Below, piece after piece: positions 33,111 to 40,847 of a stretch of DNA of 55,120 nt (positions within the stretch are counted from its first letter, which is position 1; every line of letters begins with the position of its first letter). The translations under genes were made by a program, and so were the position numbers. Below the pieces are notes generated by a model. The model was not told the origin of the DNA. It worked only from the letters and a program-made list of their open reading frames with translations, and made no database searches. Origin of the DNA: Oscillospiraceae bacterium (GTDB taxonomy: Bacteria; Bacillota; Clostridia; Oscillospirales; CAG-272); assembly GCA_015064805.1 (NCBI GenBank), contig SVRN01000012.1:1-55120 (forward strand), read 5' to 3'.

Positions 33111-34106
33111 TTAAGCTTGTTCATCAACGGGAATTCCGTCGCCGTCATCCAAGTCATCCTCGATATCGTCATCCTCCGTGCGGGGTTTGCGATACGGAGC
33201 AATCATATAGCGATCGATAACGGGATAGACCGCGTATGCGGTAATAAAGCCGATGGCAGCAAAAATATAAACGATGGGCAGAATAACCGTAATAATAACC
33301 TCGGGCAACAGCAAAATCATGAGCAGTACGTGCAATGCCAAAAGCAAAAGAATGCCCAAGCCCGCCATCAGATTTCTCTTGATGCCGAGAGCAGAGAAGA
33401 TGAGCGCGTTTTTGAACATTTTGCGTAGTTTCATGTCAAACGTGATCATCATCATATAAATGTATGGGCGCATGATGGCATACAGAATGGCGATTGCGGC
33501 AAGAATCCAGAAAAGCACGTCCATCCAGAACGCCCCCACGGTGCCCCAATAGTACATAATATCAAAGAAGAGGACAATAATAAACAGCGAATCAATCAGA
33601 CCAAAAATAAATCCTTGTTTAAGATTGCGCTTGATACCGTAGAAGAAATCGCTGAAAACAAACACCGCCTCACCGCGTACCAAGCCGCGCAAAACGTAGA
33701 AGGAGCCTACAGACAACCAACCGTTAAACAACAGCAAAAGCAACGCGCAAGCCGCGATGATCCAATAGGATGCGGGGTTATAAACGGGAATACCAAACGG
33801 TATCGCGTCCAGTATCATAATCAGCGTAGAGGTGCCGTTGGGCTCGATCAATGACGCGCCGTAAAGCGGAGCGAACAGTGCCGAAGATTGCGAGGGGGTT
33901 TTTTGAATAAAAAGATACGCCAAAACTGCCACAATGATAGGCAGAACCTGCATAAGCATGAGTAAATTCAAGCTGAGCAGATGAGAAAACTTACGTGCAA
34001 AAAACTTAAAAAAGTTTTTGAGGGTCGGACGCGTGTCTTCGTTTTTACTAACGCCTTTGCCGTCACGATCGCGATATTTAAAAATAGGAATAAAAAACCG
34101 ACGCAA
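33111..34106 (-). CDS. DUF624 (YesL-like) membrane protein
   Basis: 331 aa, minus strand, TTG start at 34106 with AAGGAG 9 nt upstream (no ATG fits as well). About six membrane helices; the middle block GLVRGEAVFVFSDFFYGIKRNLKQG is typical of DUF624/YesL proteins, which often sit with sugar-uptake genes and whose function is unknown. The C-terminal tail is acidic (DDDIEDDLDDGDG). It lies 30 bp after the neighbouring membrane gene and probably shares its transcript. Confidence 0.85.
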   Translation of the reverse strand: MRRFFIPIFKYRDRDGKGVSKNEDTRPTLKNFFKFFARKFSHLLSLNLLMLMQVLPIIVAVLAYLFIQKTPSQSSALFAPLYGASLIEPNGTSTLIMILDAIPFGIPVYNPASYWIIAACALLLLLFNGWLSVGSFYVLRGLVRGEAVFVFSDFFYGIKRNLKQGFIFGLIDSLFIIVLFFDIMYYWGTVGAFWMDVLFWILAAIAILYAIMRPYIYMMMITFDMKLRKMFKNALIFSALGIKRNLMAGLGILLLLALHVLLMILLLPEVIITVILPIVYIFAAIGFITAYAVYPVIDRYMIAPYRKPRTEDDDIEDDLDDGDGIPVDEQA

Positions 34107-34136
34107 TGTTTAGATCTCCTTTGTCTTATTAAAAAT

Positions 34137-34712
34137 CTATGAAACCATGATATAAAGTCCGTAAAATAATATTTGCAGTATCAAAATACCGCCCCAGCCT
34201 TGAAATATGGCAGTCAAATATGATCGAGGGCGCATCCCGCAACGCGAAGAACCCATCGTAACGCCAGCCGTCGCGATGAAATGTATACGTATCATCAGGC
34301 GGTATAAACAAAATAGCCAGCATGCGATCAAAAACAGAAACAGCCAACCGGATTGTAGGCTCAAGCGAACTGCCAGAATGTATTTCCATACATCCACTCC
34401 GTGCCAAAACCAAAACAAAAAGGCAACGACGCGCGAAGTGTAATAGTAGGTCGTGCGATGCAAGCCGGCCAAAAACAGCAACGGTACGAATATCGTTTGC
34501 GACAGCAAAAGACCGATGCAATCAAATATTGTTTGCTCCGCGCCCGGCAATTCAAACCAACGCAAAACGCGGCAGGGAAGCCACAAGCGATATTCCGCAA
34601 GGGCTGCGAGCGTGCCGATCATCAAGGCAAGCGTAAACCATACCACCGTTTCAGCCGCAAAACTATTTCGCGCCCGTTTGGCGGATATGCATCGCTCCCG
34701 TAGCCATTCCAT
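34137..34712 (-). CDS. Hypothetical polytopic membrane protein
   Basis: 191 aa from ATG 34712 with GGAGGT upstream. Five hydrophobic helices (about 20-42, 60-83, 90-112, 120-142, 166-190), rich in Trp/Phe/Leu. No family is recognised. Strand and spacing place it in an operon with the DUF624 gene. The upstream gap to 34870 is AT-rich and holds no further gene. Confidence 0.7.
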   Translation of the reverse strand: MEWLRERCISAKRARNSFAAETVVWFTLALMIGTLAALAEYRLWLPCRVLRWFELPGAEQTIFDCIGLLLSQTIFVPLLFLAGLHRTTYYYTSRVVAFLFWFWHGVDVWKYILAVRLSLQSGWLFLFLIACWLFCLYRLMIRIHFIATAGVTMGSSRCGMRPRSYLTAIFQGWGGILILQILFYGLYIMVS

Positions 34713-34870
34713 CGCATCTTCACCTCCGTTTCAAAGGTATGAAACAGTGTATGAAAAGGAGCAACAGAATTATGTTCAAAACTAACGTTTATGGTAACAT
34801 ATTCAGTTCAAAAAAGCAATAGATGGAACAAAATATTTACAACTGAAGCAAAAAGTTAACAAATCAGCGT

Positions 34871-35743
34871 TTATTTGCTTGAATTCTGGCGTAAAACCTC
34901 AAATCCAAGAACGGTAGCCGCTGAGGCTGCAGAGAGCGATCCGCGGAAGTCCCGACCGTAGTCGATGCGAACGACCTGATCTGCCTGATCAAGAACCATA
35001 CGTGAAATGCCACGTTTTTCACCGCCAACGACCAGCAGTAGCGGTCGTTTCATGTTCGCTTCATACAAACCAACCGAATCGCGAATACCGGCACAAAGGA
35101 CGCGATATTGACGCTCATGGAACATTTTGACCGCGTTATCAGGCTCACAAACCGCCATGGGAAGGCGCTCCGAAGCGCCCGCAGACGCGCGCGCCACAAC
35201 GCCCGCCGCGCCCATCCAGTTGCGTGGCGATAAAATAACACCGTCAACGCCCGCCGCGTACAAGGAACGCAACGCGTATCCAAAGTTGTACGGGTCTTCA
35301 ATGCCTTCCAGCATAACGAAAAATCCATCGGAGCACGCAAAAGTTCCATTCTTCAAAAATGCAGCCTCAAGCGAGGGAAGGGGACGCTCACCGCAATGCG
35401 CGACGATACCACCGTGGGTCGATCCAATGGTCATGCGATCAATCGCATCGGCATCCGTCAGCTCGATCTCAAAGCCAAACTCCGTCGAAACTGCACGCAA
35501 AAAGCCAAGCTCTTTGCCTTTGGAATGCATTTTTTCTCGATCAAAATAAATTTTTTCAATCGTACGGCAATTGATCCCATCACGAATACCGTTGATCAAC
35601 GCGGAAATCGAGGTCATACCCTCAAGCAACGTATGATTGTTAAATTTTTCACATTCCTTGGAAACAGGGAAATCGGAACGATCCGAAGGGGTGTGATCAA
35701 TCTGATCGTTTCGAGAGTTATGATTAACGAATGCATCGCTCAT
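34871..35743 (-). CDS. TrmH-family (SPOUT) RNA methyltransferase
   Basis: 290 aa from ATG 35743 with AGGAGG 7 nt upstream. SAM-dependent 2'-O-methyltransferase of rRNA or tRNA. An N-terminal substrate-binding region (about 40-110) precedes the SPOUT domain with motif 1 LEGIEDPYNFGYALRSLYAAG (split), motif 2 LVVGGEKRGISRMVL and motif 3 GSLSAASAATVLGFEVLRQ. The first 40 residues are a polar extension. Transcribed divergently from spoIIID. Confidence 0.88.
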   Translation of the reverse strand: MSDAFVNHNSRNDQIDHTPSDRSDFPVSKECEKFNNHTLLEGMTSISALINGIRDGINCRTIEKIYFDREKMHSKGKELGFLRAVSTEFGFEIELTDADAIDRMTIGSTHGGIVAHCGERPLPSLEAAFLKNGTFACSDGFFVMLEGIEDPYNFGYALRSLYAAGVDGVILSPRNWMGAAGVVARASAGASERLPMAVCEPDNAVKMFHERQYRVLCAGIRDSVGLYEANMKRPLLLVVGGEKRGISRMVLDQADQVVRIDYGRDFRGSLSAASAATVLGFEVLRQNSSK

Positions 35744-35772
35744 GATGAGTCCTCCTGATCTCCGATGAATCA

Positions 35773-35801
35773 AAAATATGGGCATAACGGCATCATATAA
35801 T
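35773..35801 (+). promoter_or_regulatory. Possible sigma-E-type promoter of spoIIID
   Basis: CATATAAT at 35794-35801 resembles the sigma-E -10, with an ATAT element 14 bp upstream. spoIIID is sigma-E dependent in Bacillus subtilis; the -35 match is weak. Confidence 0.35.
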
Positions 35802-35807
35802 ACATAT

Positions 35808-35836
35808 ATTATACCAGTAAACGCCCGGAAAATCAA
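35808..35836 (-). promoter_or_regulatory. Sigma-A promoter of the TrmH-family gene
   Basis: Minus strand TTGATT (35836-35831), 17-bp spacer, TATAAT (35813-35808). It overlaps the presumed rightward start region of spoIIID. Confidence 0.72.
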
Positions 35837-35873
35837 TACAAAATCGGCAACAAAAGGAGTCATAGTTGAAAAT

Positions 35874-36146
35874 ATGATGTATATTTCATGCTGCAAAGAG
35901 CGCTGCGTTATGCTGGGAACGTATTTGGTGGAGAATCGTACGACTGTACGTGCCACGGCGCAACAATTTAATATCAGTAAGAGCACCGTACATAAAGACG
36001 TCACGAAGGTGTTGCGACGCGTAAATCCTGCATTGTATGAACAAGTACAACGCGTACTGGAACAAAATAAAGACGAACGGCATCTGCGCGGCGGCGAAGC
36101 AACCAAAAAGAAGTATTTATACCAAAATATCAAAAACAACGGCTGA
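35874..36146 (+). CDS. spoIIID: Sporulation transcription regulator SpoIIID
   Basis: 90 aa from ATG 35874; an alternative ATG is the next codon. AAGGAG lies 14 nt upstream, unusually far. SpoIIID is a DNA-binding switch factor in the mother cell. It matches the Bacillus protein along its length: RTTVRATAQQFNISKSTVHKDVT is the helix-turn-helix (about 22-44) and RHLRGGEATKKKY the basic C-terminal extension (about 69-81). It marks the organism as a spore former. An inverted repeat GGCTGATCG/CGATCAGCC follows (36138-36172). Confidence 0.95.
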   Translation: MMYISCCKERCVMLGTYLVENRTTVRATAQQFNISKSTVHKDVTKVLRRVNPALYEQVQRVLEQNKDERHLRGGEATKKKYLYQNIKNNG

Positions 36147-36194
36147 TCGAGCGCTCATACGCCGATCAGCCTAAAAAATGGCTATTTTGCTTCC

Positions 36195-36407
36195 CTAAAT
36201 TATACAAAATTTGCATTTTGTATAATTTTCCATATAATTCAATAGGGAGAGGGATAGGGCTTCTCTTTCGACTCCTCTTGCTTCCTTCGCCGTCTTACGG
36301 GCTGCCCTCTTGTCTGCAAACGCACTGCGCGAAAGGATCTCCTCACGTAACCGCTCGGCCATCGCCTCCTGCGTCTCGCAGTCACGCACGGTACCCAGTC
36401 GCGCCAT
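36195..36407 (-). pseudogene. Fragment overlapping the element remnant in another frame
   Basis: Minus-strand frame of 70 codons (MARLGTVRDCETQEAMAERLREE...) that overlaps the end of the upstream ORF by 26 nt. There is no ribosome site before its ATG. Coding quality is high (charged, helical), so it may be the frameshifted continuation of the upstream protein and not a separate gene. Confidence 0.4.
36198..36230. terminator. Perfect AT-rich palindrome, possible terminator
   Basis: 13-bp arms AATTATACAAAAT/ATTTTGTATAATT around TTGC, ending in TTTT on the plus strand. Confidence 0.5.
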
Positions 36408-36894
36408 GTTCAAGCGCAATTCGTTTGGCCACGCGCTTGATAAACGCCTTGCCCTTCCTTGCGCCCTCGTCCATAGCCAGGTTCTCGGCCTTGACGTAAA
36501 GCTCCGCAAGATCCTCCCGGATCTCAGCCGCATCACCCTCGATCCCCGCCGAGCGCATCAGCTCGTCAATATCATCCGACGTCTGCTGATTTGCGTCGTC
36601 CTTGAGGGATAGCTGGACACTCACACCATCCTCCGAAACTTTTTTCGCTGTTTCTGTTGACTTTTCGGGATTTTGTGCTATACTATTATCAAGAAAGAGT
36701 TCTCCATTGGCGCCCTTCCGGGTGCTCACGTCGGCATGTAAAGTCCGCCGGGTGGAGGGCTCTTTCTCTGCGTTGAAGCTGTATACAAAGTCTCCGTTGT
36801 CTTTTTCCTTCACATTGATTGTTACAGTATACGGCATATACTCGCTTTCGCCATATTCGGCGAAATAAATATCATTTACGAAATAATGCCACAT
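36382..36894 (-). pseudogene. Mobile-element protein remnant
   Basis: Leftward ORF of about 170 aa; AAGGTG lies 5 nt before ATG 36894. The start MWHYFVNDIYFAEYGESEYMPYTVTINV and the middle RKGANGELFLDNSI resemble the nuclease-like tail and linker of large phage or ICE polyvalent proteins of gut Clostridia; this is from memory and not certain. It is short, isolated and apparently broken at the C terminus, with a second frame taking over. Probably decayed accessory DNA. Confidence 0.45.
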
Positions 36895-36965
36895 GTTCAC
36901 ACCTTGGTGCGGCCCTGATTCTTTTTCTGTTTCTTCCTTTGAATAGTTATATTTAGCTATACTAT

Positions 36966-37040
36966 ATTTGACCGAGTTAAGGGGACTTTCGGACTCTGTT
37001 AAATCAGGGCTGGTGTCGCTATGACCTCGGTCTTCTTTTT
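36966..37040 (+). ncRNA. Candidate small structured RNA with terminator
   Basis: Stem GACCGAG (36970-36976) with CTCGGTC (37026-37032) encloses about 49 nt and is followed by TTCTTTTT. TATACT at 36958-36963 is a -10 candidate without a good -35. It could be only a terminator, but the layout recalls the RNA at 8430. Confidence 0.35.
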
Positions 37041-37171
37041 CGTCATTCCGCTATATTTTACCTGCCTAAAATAGACAAATGAAACAAAAAACAAAAGATA
37101 TGGCAAAACCTCTTTCTTTTTCGGAATATTTATGATACAATGGTATCAATAAATACGTGGAGGATGCTCAC

Positions 37172-37597
37172 ATGGCAATCAAAATGCGCGTTTTGCACGC
37201 GACCAACAAGAAAAAGATCATTAACATCGCTAATTTTATCAAGCGGAAATACGAGCTGAGCCTGAACGCAGTCGACTGTGTTCCCCCTGCTTACTCCTGC
37301 GACAAAGAGCGTATCGTTGTTTTAGCTGTCGCCGGCAAGGGTGACGTGGAGGACGCTCTGCGCCGCTTCTGCATCGAGCTGACCAAGGAACGCACGGCTA
37401 ACGTTGCGTTGTTGGTAGATGGTACGGAAACCTACGCCAATAACGTCAAAGCTATTTTGAAGAGCGCTGGCACCAACGTGATTGAGGACGTGCTATACGT
37501 CAAGTGCGGCCTTCCCTTCTTCGCATCTCTCAAGCCCGAGGATGAGGCCGCCGTTATCGATTGGCTGGACAACAAGGTCATCAACAATCTGAAATAA
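37172..37597 (+). CDS. Hypothetical cytoplasmic protein (flavodoxin-like size)
   Basis: 141 aa from ATG 37172 (GGAGG upstream). Soluble, alternating strands and helices: VLHATNKKKIINIANFIKRKY at the start, IVVLAVAGKG and VALLVDGTETYANN in the middle. The pattern suggests a small alpha/beta fold handling an electron-transfer or nucleotide ligand, but no family is recognised. Monocistronic, converging on the Prs-like gene. Confidence 0.8.
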   Translation: MAIKMRVLHATNKKKIINIANFIKRKYELSLNAVDCVPPAYSCDKERIVVLAVAGKGDVEDALRRFCIELTKERTANVALLVDGTETYANNVKAILKSAGTNVIEDVLYVKCGLPFFASLKPEDEAAVIDWLDNKVINNLK

Positions 37598-37607
37598 TGA
37601 ATGAATA

Positions 37608-37648
37608 GAAACAAGCCCGTTACGGTCAAACGTAGCGGGCTTATTTCT
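37608..37648. terminator. Bidirectional terminator
   Basis: AAGCCCGTTACG/CGTAGCGGGCTT (one mismatch) flanked by AGAAA and TTTCT. Confidence 0.85.
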
Positions 37649-37654
37649 GTTATC

Positions 37655-38788
37655 TTAACCCTGCTTTTTGTCAGTCAGGTTAGCCTTATGCTTATCCAGC
37701 AGCGTATGGATACGCTTGACAGGGTCAAGCAGGTTGCTGATGGTGCGGTCGTGGTTGAGCGTGTCGATCAGATAGGCAACGTACTTGCACATATTGACCT
37801 CGCAGTACCAGGGCTTTTCAGCCAGCTCGGGACGGCGGTAAACCAGGTTAGTCGTGAAGATCTTATCGATCAGACCGTCTGCGTAAGCCTTGTCGAACTT
37901 ATCAAAGCCGTCGGTGAACAGACCGAAGGTTGCAAAGTTAAAGATTCTCTTAGCGCCCTTTTCCTTGAGCTGAAGCGCAACGTCGATGAGGGATTCACCC
38001 GAGGCGATCATATCGTCAACGATAATGACGTCCTTCCCCTTGACGCTTCTACCGAGGTATTCGTGTGCTTCAATGGGGTTACGGCCGTTGATAACGATAG
38101 AATAGTTGCGGCGCTTATAGAACATACCGATGTCAAGTCCGAGGACGGACGAATAGTACATCGAGCGCTGCATTGCACCCTCGTCGGGCGAGATCATCAT
38201 CAGATGCTCCTTTTCAACCTCAATATCGGGATAGTTGCGAACCAGCGCCTTGATCATCTGATAGGTGGGCTGGATATTATCAAAGCCGTTGAGCGGAACG
38301 GCGTTACAGATACGGGCGTCGTGTGCGTCGAACGTCAGGATATCGGTCACACCCATGTGGACCAATTCCTGCAGCATGATTGCACAGTCAAGGGATTCAC
38401 GAGAAGAACGCTTGTGCTGGCGACCTTCGTACAGCATCGGCATGATAACCGTAATGCGTCTTGCTTTACCGCCAATTGCCGCGATGATACGCTTGAGGTC
38501 TGCGTAATGATCGTCGGGACTCATGGGAACCGTCATACCGTACATTTTGTAGGTAACGCTGTAATTGAAAATGTCGCAAATGATGTAAACGTCGTGACCA
38601 CGCATGGAAGAATACAGCATACCCTTCGCCTCACCAGTACCGAAACGCGGGCAATCTACGCGGGCAATGTACGTTTCCTCACCGTCGTGTCTGCGCCATT
38701 CTTTAAGGTAGTAATCTACCTGCTCGGCGAACGCCTCACAACCTTTCATACAAATGACGCTAAGTTCTGCAAATCCGTCTTCTCTCAT
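37655..38788 (-). CDS. prs: Ribose-phosphate pyrophosphokinase family protein
   Basis: 377 aa, minus strand, longer than the usual 315. It makes PRPP from ribose 5-phosphate and ATP. Motifs: ITVIMPMLYEGRQHKRSSRES (flexible loop with RQ-K-R), DILTFDAHD (about 160), and the PRPP loop VIIVDDMIASGESLIDVA (about 275). The N terminus and C-terminal tail (KPWYCEVNMCKYVAYLIDTLNHD) differ from classical Prs, so this is the divergent clostridial form and could be a paralogue. Confidence 0.88.
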   Translation of the reverse strand: MREDGFAELSVICMKGCEAFAEQVDYYLKEWRRHDGEETYIARVDCPRFGTGEAKGMLYSSMRGHDVYIICDIFNYSVTYKMYGMTVPMSPDDHYADLKRIIAAIGGKARRITVIMPMLYEGRQHKRSSRESLDCAIMLQELVHMGVTDILTFDAHDARICNAVPLNGFDNIQPTYQMIKALVRNYPDIEVEKEHLMMISPDEGAMQRSMYYSSVLGLDIGMFYKRRNYSIVINGRNPIEAHEYLGRSVKGKDVIIVDDMIASGESLIDVALQLKEKGAKRIFNFATFGLFTDGFDKFDKAYADGLIDKIFTTNLVYRRPELAEKPWYCEVNMCKYVAYLIDTLNHDRTISNLLDPVKRIHTLLDKHKANLTDKKQG

Positions 38789-38844
38789 GTCAATACCCCT
38801 TCCCTATCTGTCGTTTTTAATTGTCAGAGCATAACTCCGTATTT

Positions 38845-38873
38845 ATTATATCATACATTAGAAAAAAAGTAAA
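38845..38873 (-). promoter_or_regulatory. Promoter of the Prs-like gene
   Basis: Minus strand TTTACT (38873-38868), 17-bp spacer, TATAAT (38850-38845). Confidence 0.72.
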
Positions 38874-38956
38874 GGTCTTACTAGCAAATCACACGTACGC
38901 GGAATGACAGAATTCTACACACTTTTTTTGTTGATTTTGATAAAAACGGACAAAAA

Positions 38957-39220
38957 TCAGCTGCAAAGGTCTTCCAACACCTCTAAAATCGTACACGGCG
39001 TCACCCTCCCTTGCACGATTTTGGAATATATCGCTTGTGCATGGTCGATATCTTGCGCGTTGATCGAACACGTTACGTCTTCGTTACGAAATGTGCACTG
39101 TATCTGATAGCTGTCGCGTCCTTTTTCGTCGCTGATGCGATATAATCGGTAACGAATGGCGTCGTTTTCTCGATACTTTTTTCTTAATGATTGAAATTCT
39201 GTAATCAGGGCTTGCTTCAT
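38957..39220 (-). CDS. Small DUF6514-like protein
   Basis: 87 aa from ATG 39220 with AAGGAG 7 nt upstream. Sequence RYRLYRISDEKGRDSYQIQC...A.IYSKIVQGRVTPCTILEVLEDL matches the form of DUF6514 proteins of Clostridia as I recall them; function unknown. TATAAT on the minus strand near 39283 is a likely -10. Confidence 0.75.
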   Translation of the reverse strand: MKQALITEFQSLRKKYRENDAIRYRLYRISDEKGRDSYQIQCTFRNEDVTCSINAQDIDHAQAIYSKIVQGRVTPCTILEVLEDLCS

Positions 39221-39534
39221 GGTCTTCTCCTTTGTATTGTGGTGGCGGAATCGGTCGGGGGGACTCGATTTTTTTCGCTAAAAGTATTATATCACACTTT
39301 TTATGTGGCCTGATTTGCCAAAAGTCCTATCGATTTTTTATATAATTACCAACGATTCTCGCATTTACACCAAAAAACGTTCGCCCTCATTTATTCATCT
39401 CTCTTAATTCTATTGCTTACATTTTAATCTTTTCTTGCAAAATGTTAATCTATCTACACTTTCGCAACAAATTATTTACAACTTCTCATCAACATTTTTT
39501 AGCAACAGTAGGATGCATTTCCAGCAATTTTCCC
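39221..39534. other. Gene-free AT-rich stretch
   Basis: It contains the presumed leftward promoter of the DUF6514-like gene near 39283 and otherwise no ORF, repeat or hairpin that I can support. Confidence 0.6.
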
Positions 39535-39563
39535 TTTACTAACAAAGGAAAACGTGATATAAT
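39535..39563 (+). promoter_or_regulatory. Promoter of small membrane protein gene
   Basis: TTTACT 39535-39540, 17-bp spacer, TATAAT 39558-39563. A single TTCGACA (39584-39590), the Spo0A-box core, lies in the leader. Confidence 0.6.
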
Positions 39564-39622
39564 TATATTGAAAAAAGTGCTTTTTCGACACGCACTGAAA
39601 ACTGACGAAAGGAGTCGTCAAG

Positions 39623-39889
39623 ATGTCCAAAAAGAATGTTTTTTTGAGGCATATTCGCAATATGCACGAAGTACCGTATCAGATCCTGAAGCTTGGTTTA
39701 GCGCTGATTTCACTCTATACCGCTATCATATATATCGTCGTTGATATTACCATGCCTGACATCGTCTACGCTTATCACATATTTCTAACCGCTTCTGAAT
39801 ACATCACGATTTCATTCATTTTATTAGTCATAGGAAGCACCTGGCTTTACCGACTTTTTGGACCACAAAAAGAGAAATCCGACCATTGA
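39623..39889 (+). CDS. Small two-helix membrane protein
   Basis: 88 aa from ATG 39623 (AAAGGAG upstream). Two hydrophobic helices, about 20-45 and 58-76, with a basic C-terminal end. No family is recognised. The stop codon lies inside the terminator stem that follows. Confidence 0.72.
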   Translation: MSKKNVFLRHIRNMHEVPYQILKLGLALISLYTAIIYIVVDITMPDIVYAYHIFLTASEYITISFILLVIGSTWLYRLFGPQKEKSDH

Positions 39890-39912
39890 TTTTGCTCAAT
39901 GATCGGATTTTC
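39875..39912. terminator. Bidirectional terminator
   Basis: AAATCCGACCATTGA/TCAATGATCGGATTT (one mismatch); overlaps the end of the 39623 gene and faces the DegV gene. Confidence 0.82.
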
Positions 39913-39931
39913 CGCTTTATGTATAGTCAGA

Positions 39932-40780
39932 TTATTTGCGGATAAACAGAACGCCCAGCGTATTTCTGCCGCAATGGGCGGAAACGGTACAGCCTGCACG
40001 GGTAACCAGCACCTCATCAAATACGCCCATATCGGTAACCTGCTTTACGCACTGATCAACGATGGCCTCGTCGCAGCCTGCGTGCGTGACGAAGATGCGC
40101 TTGGTATCAATGTCCGAAGCATCGCCAATGCGATCCGCTATGTACTTTTCCAACGTCATAGCAAATTTGCCGCGATATTTCTTGCCAACGATCATCTTGC
40201 CGTCGCGGACCATGACACAAGGCTTGAGCTGCAACAAGTTAGCGCCAAACGCTGCAATTGCCGAGCAACGGCCGCCCTTATGGAGAAATTCGAGGTTGTC
40301 GATGACAAAGGATGCATCTACGCGCTCTCTGAGTGCACTGCACGCCTCTGCGATCTCCTTGGCAGACTTCCCTTCAGCCGCCATTTCTGCTGCTGCCAAA
40401 ACCAACAGGCCGCCGCCGGTAGAAAGATTCATCGTATTGACAGGATAAACACCCTCGTATTCCTGCGAAGCAAGTCTTGCGTTGTTAAAGGTAGAAGACA
40501 TATCCGAGCTGATGGTAAACAGAACGAGTTCATTGCCATCCGCTGTTTCTTTAGCAAAATACTCATCAAATTCAGAAATGTTAAGCGCTGCTGTTTTGGG
40601 TAACTGTCCCGTTTGCTCGTAGTTTTCGTAAATCATGTCAGGGTTGATATCAACGCCATCGTGGTACTGTTTGTCTCCAAGGCTGACTTCCAAAGGGAGA
40701 ATTTTGATCTGATAACGCTCGATCAATTCCTGACTAAGATCACACGTGCTGTCGCTGGCGATAATAACCTGCTTACTCAT
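39932..40780 (-). CDS. DegV-family fatty-acid-binding protein
   Basis: 282 aa. DegV/FakB proteins hold an acyl chain for phosphorylation by FakA, feeding exogenous fatty acids to lipid synthesis. N-terminal IIASDSTCDLS (about 6-16), KTAALNISEF, TISSDMSSTFNNARLA (about 88-103), and C-terminal HCGRNTLGVLF. No fakA is adjacent. Confidence 0.92.
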   Translation of the reverse strand: MSKQVIIASDSTCDLSQELIERYQIKILPLEVSLGDKQYHDGVDINPDMIYENYEQTGQLPKTAALNISEFDEYFAKETADGNELVLFTISSDMSSTFNNARLASQEYEGVYPVNTMNLSTGGGLLVLAAAEMAAEGKSAKEIAEACSALRERVDASFVIDNLEFLHKGGRCSAIAAFGANLLQLKPCVMVRDGKMIVGKKYRGKFAMTLEKYIADRIGDASDIDTKRIFVTHAGCDEAIVDQCVKQVTDMGVFDEVLVTRAGCTVSAHCGRNTLGVLFIRK

Positions 40781-40847
40781 AATCGTTTTTTCCTTCTCTT
40801 TCTTTAGATAAAATTTAAATGAAATATAAAATAATTAACCTGGATTA

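Noticed and set aside
36690-36770. Second promoter-plus-hairpin RNA inside the element remnant
   Set aside because: There is a 15-bp stem and TTGACT/TATACT, but no terminator follows and it overlaps plausible codons, so it is kept as part of a finding and not called as a gene.
37601-38872. 423-aa plus-strand frame opposite the Prs-like gene
   Set aside because: Shadow of a clear PRPP synthetase gene; begins inside a terminator.
39584-39590. Spo0A box TTCGACA
   Set aside because: A 7-bp core occurs by chance; only one copy and no other evidence, so mentioned only in the promoter entry.
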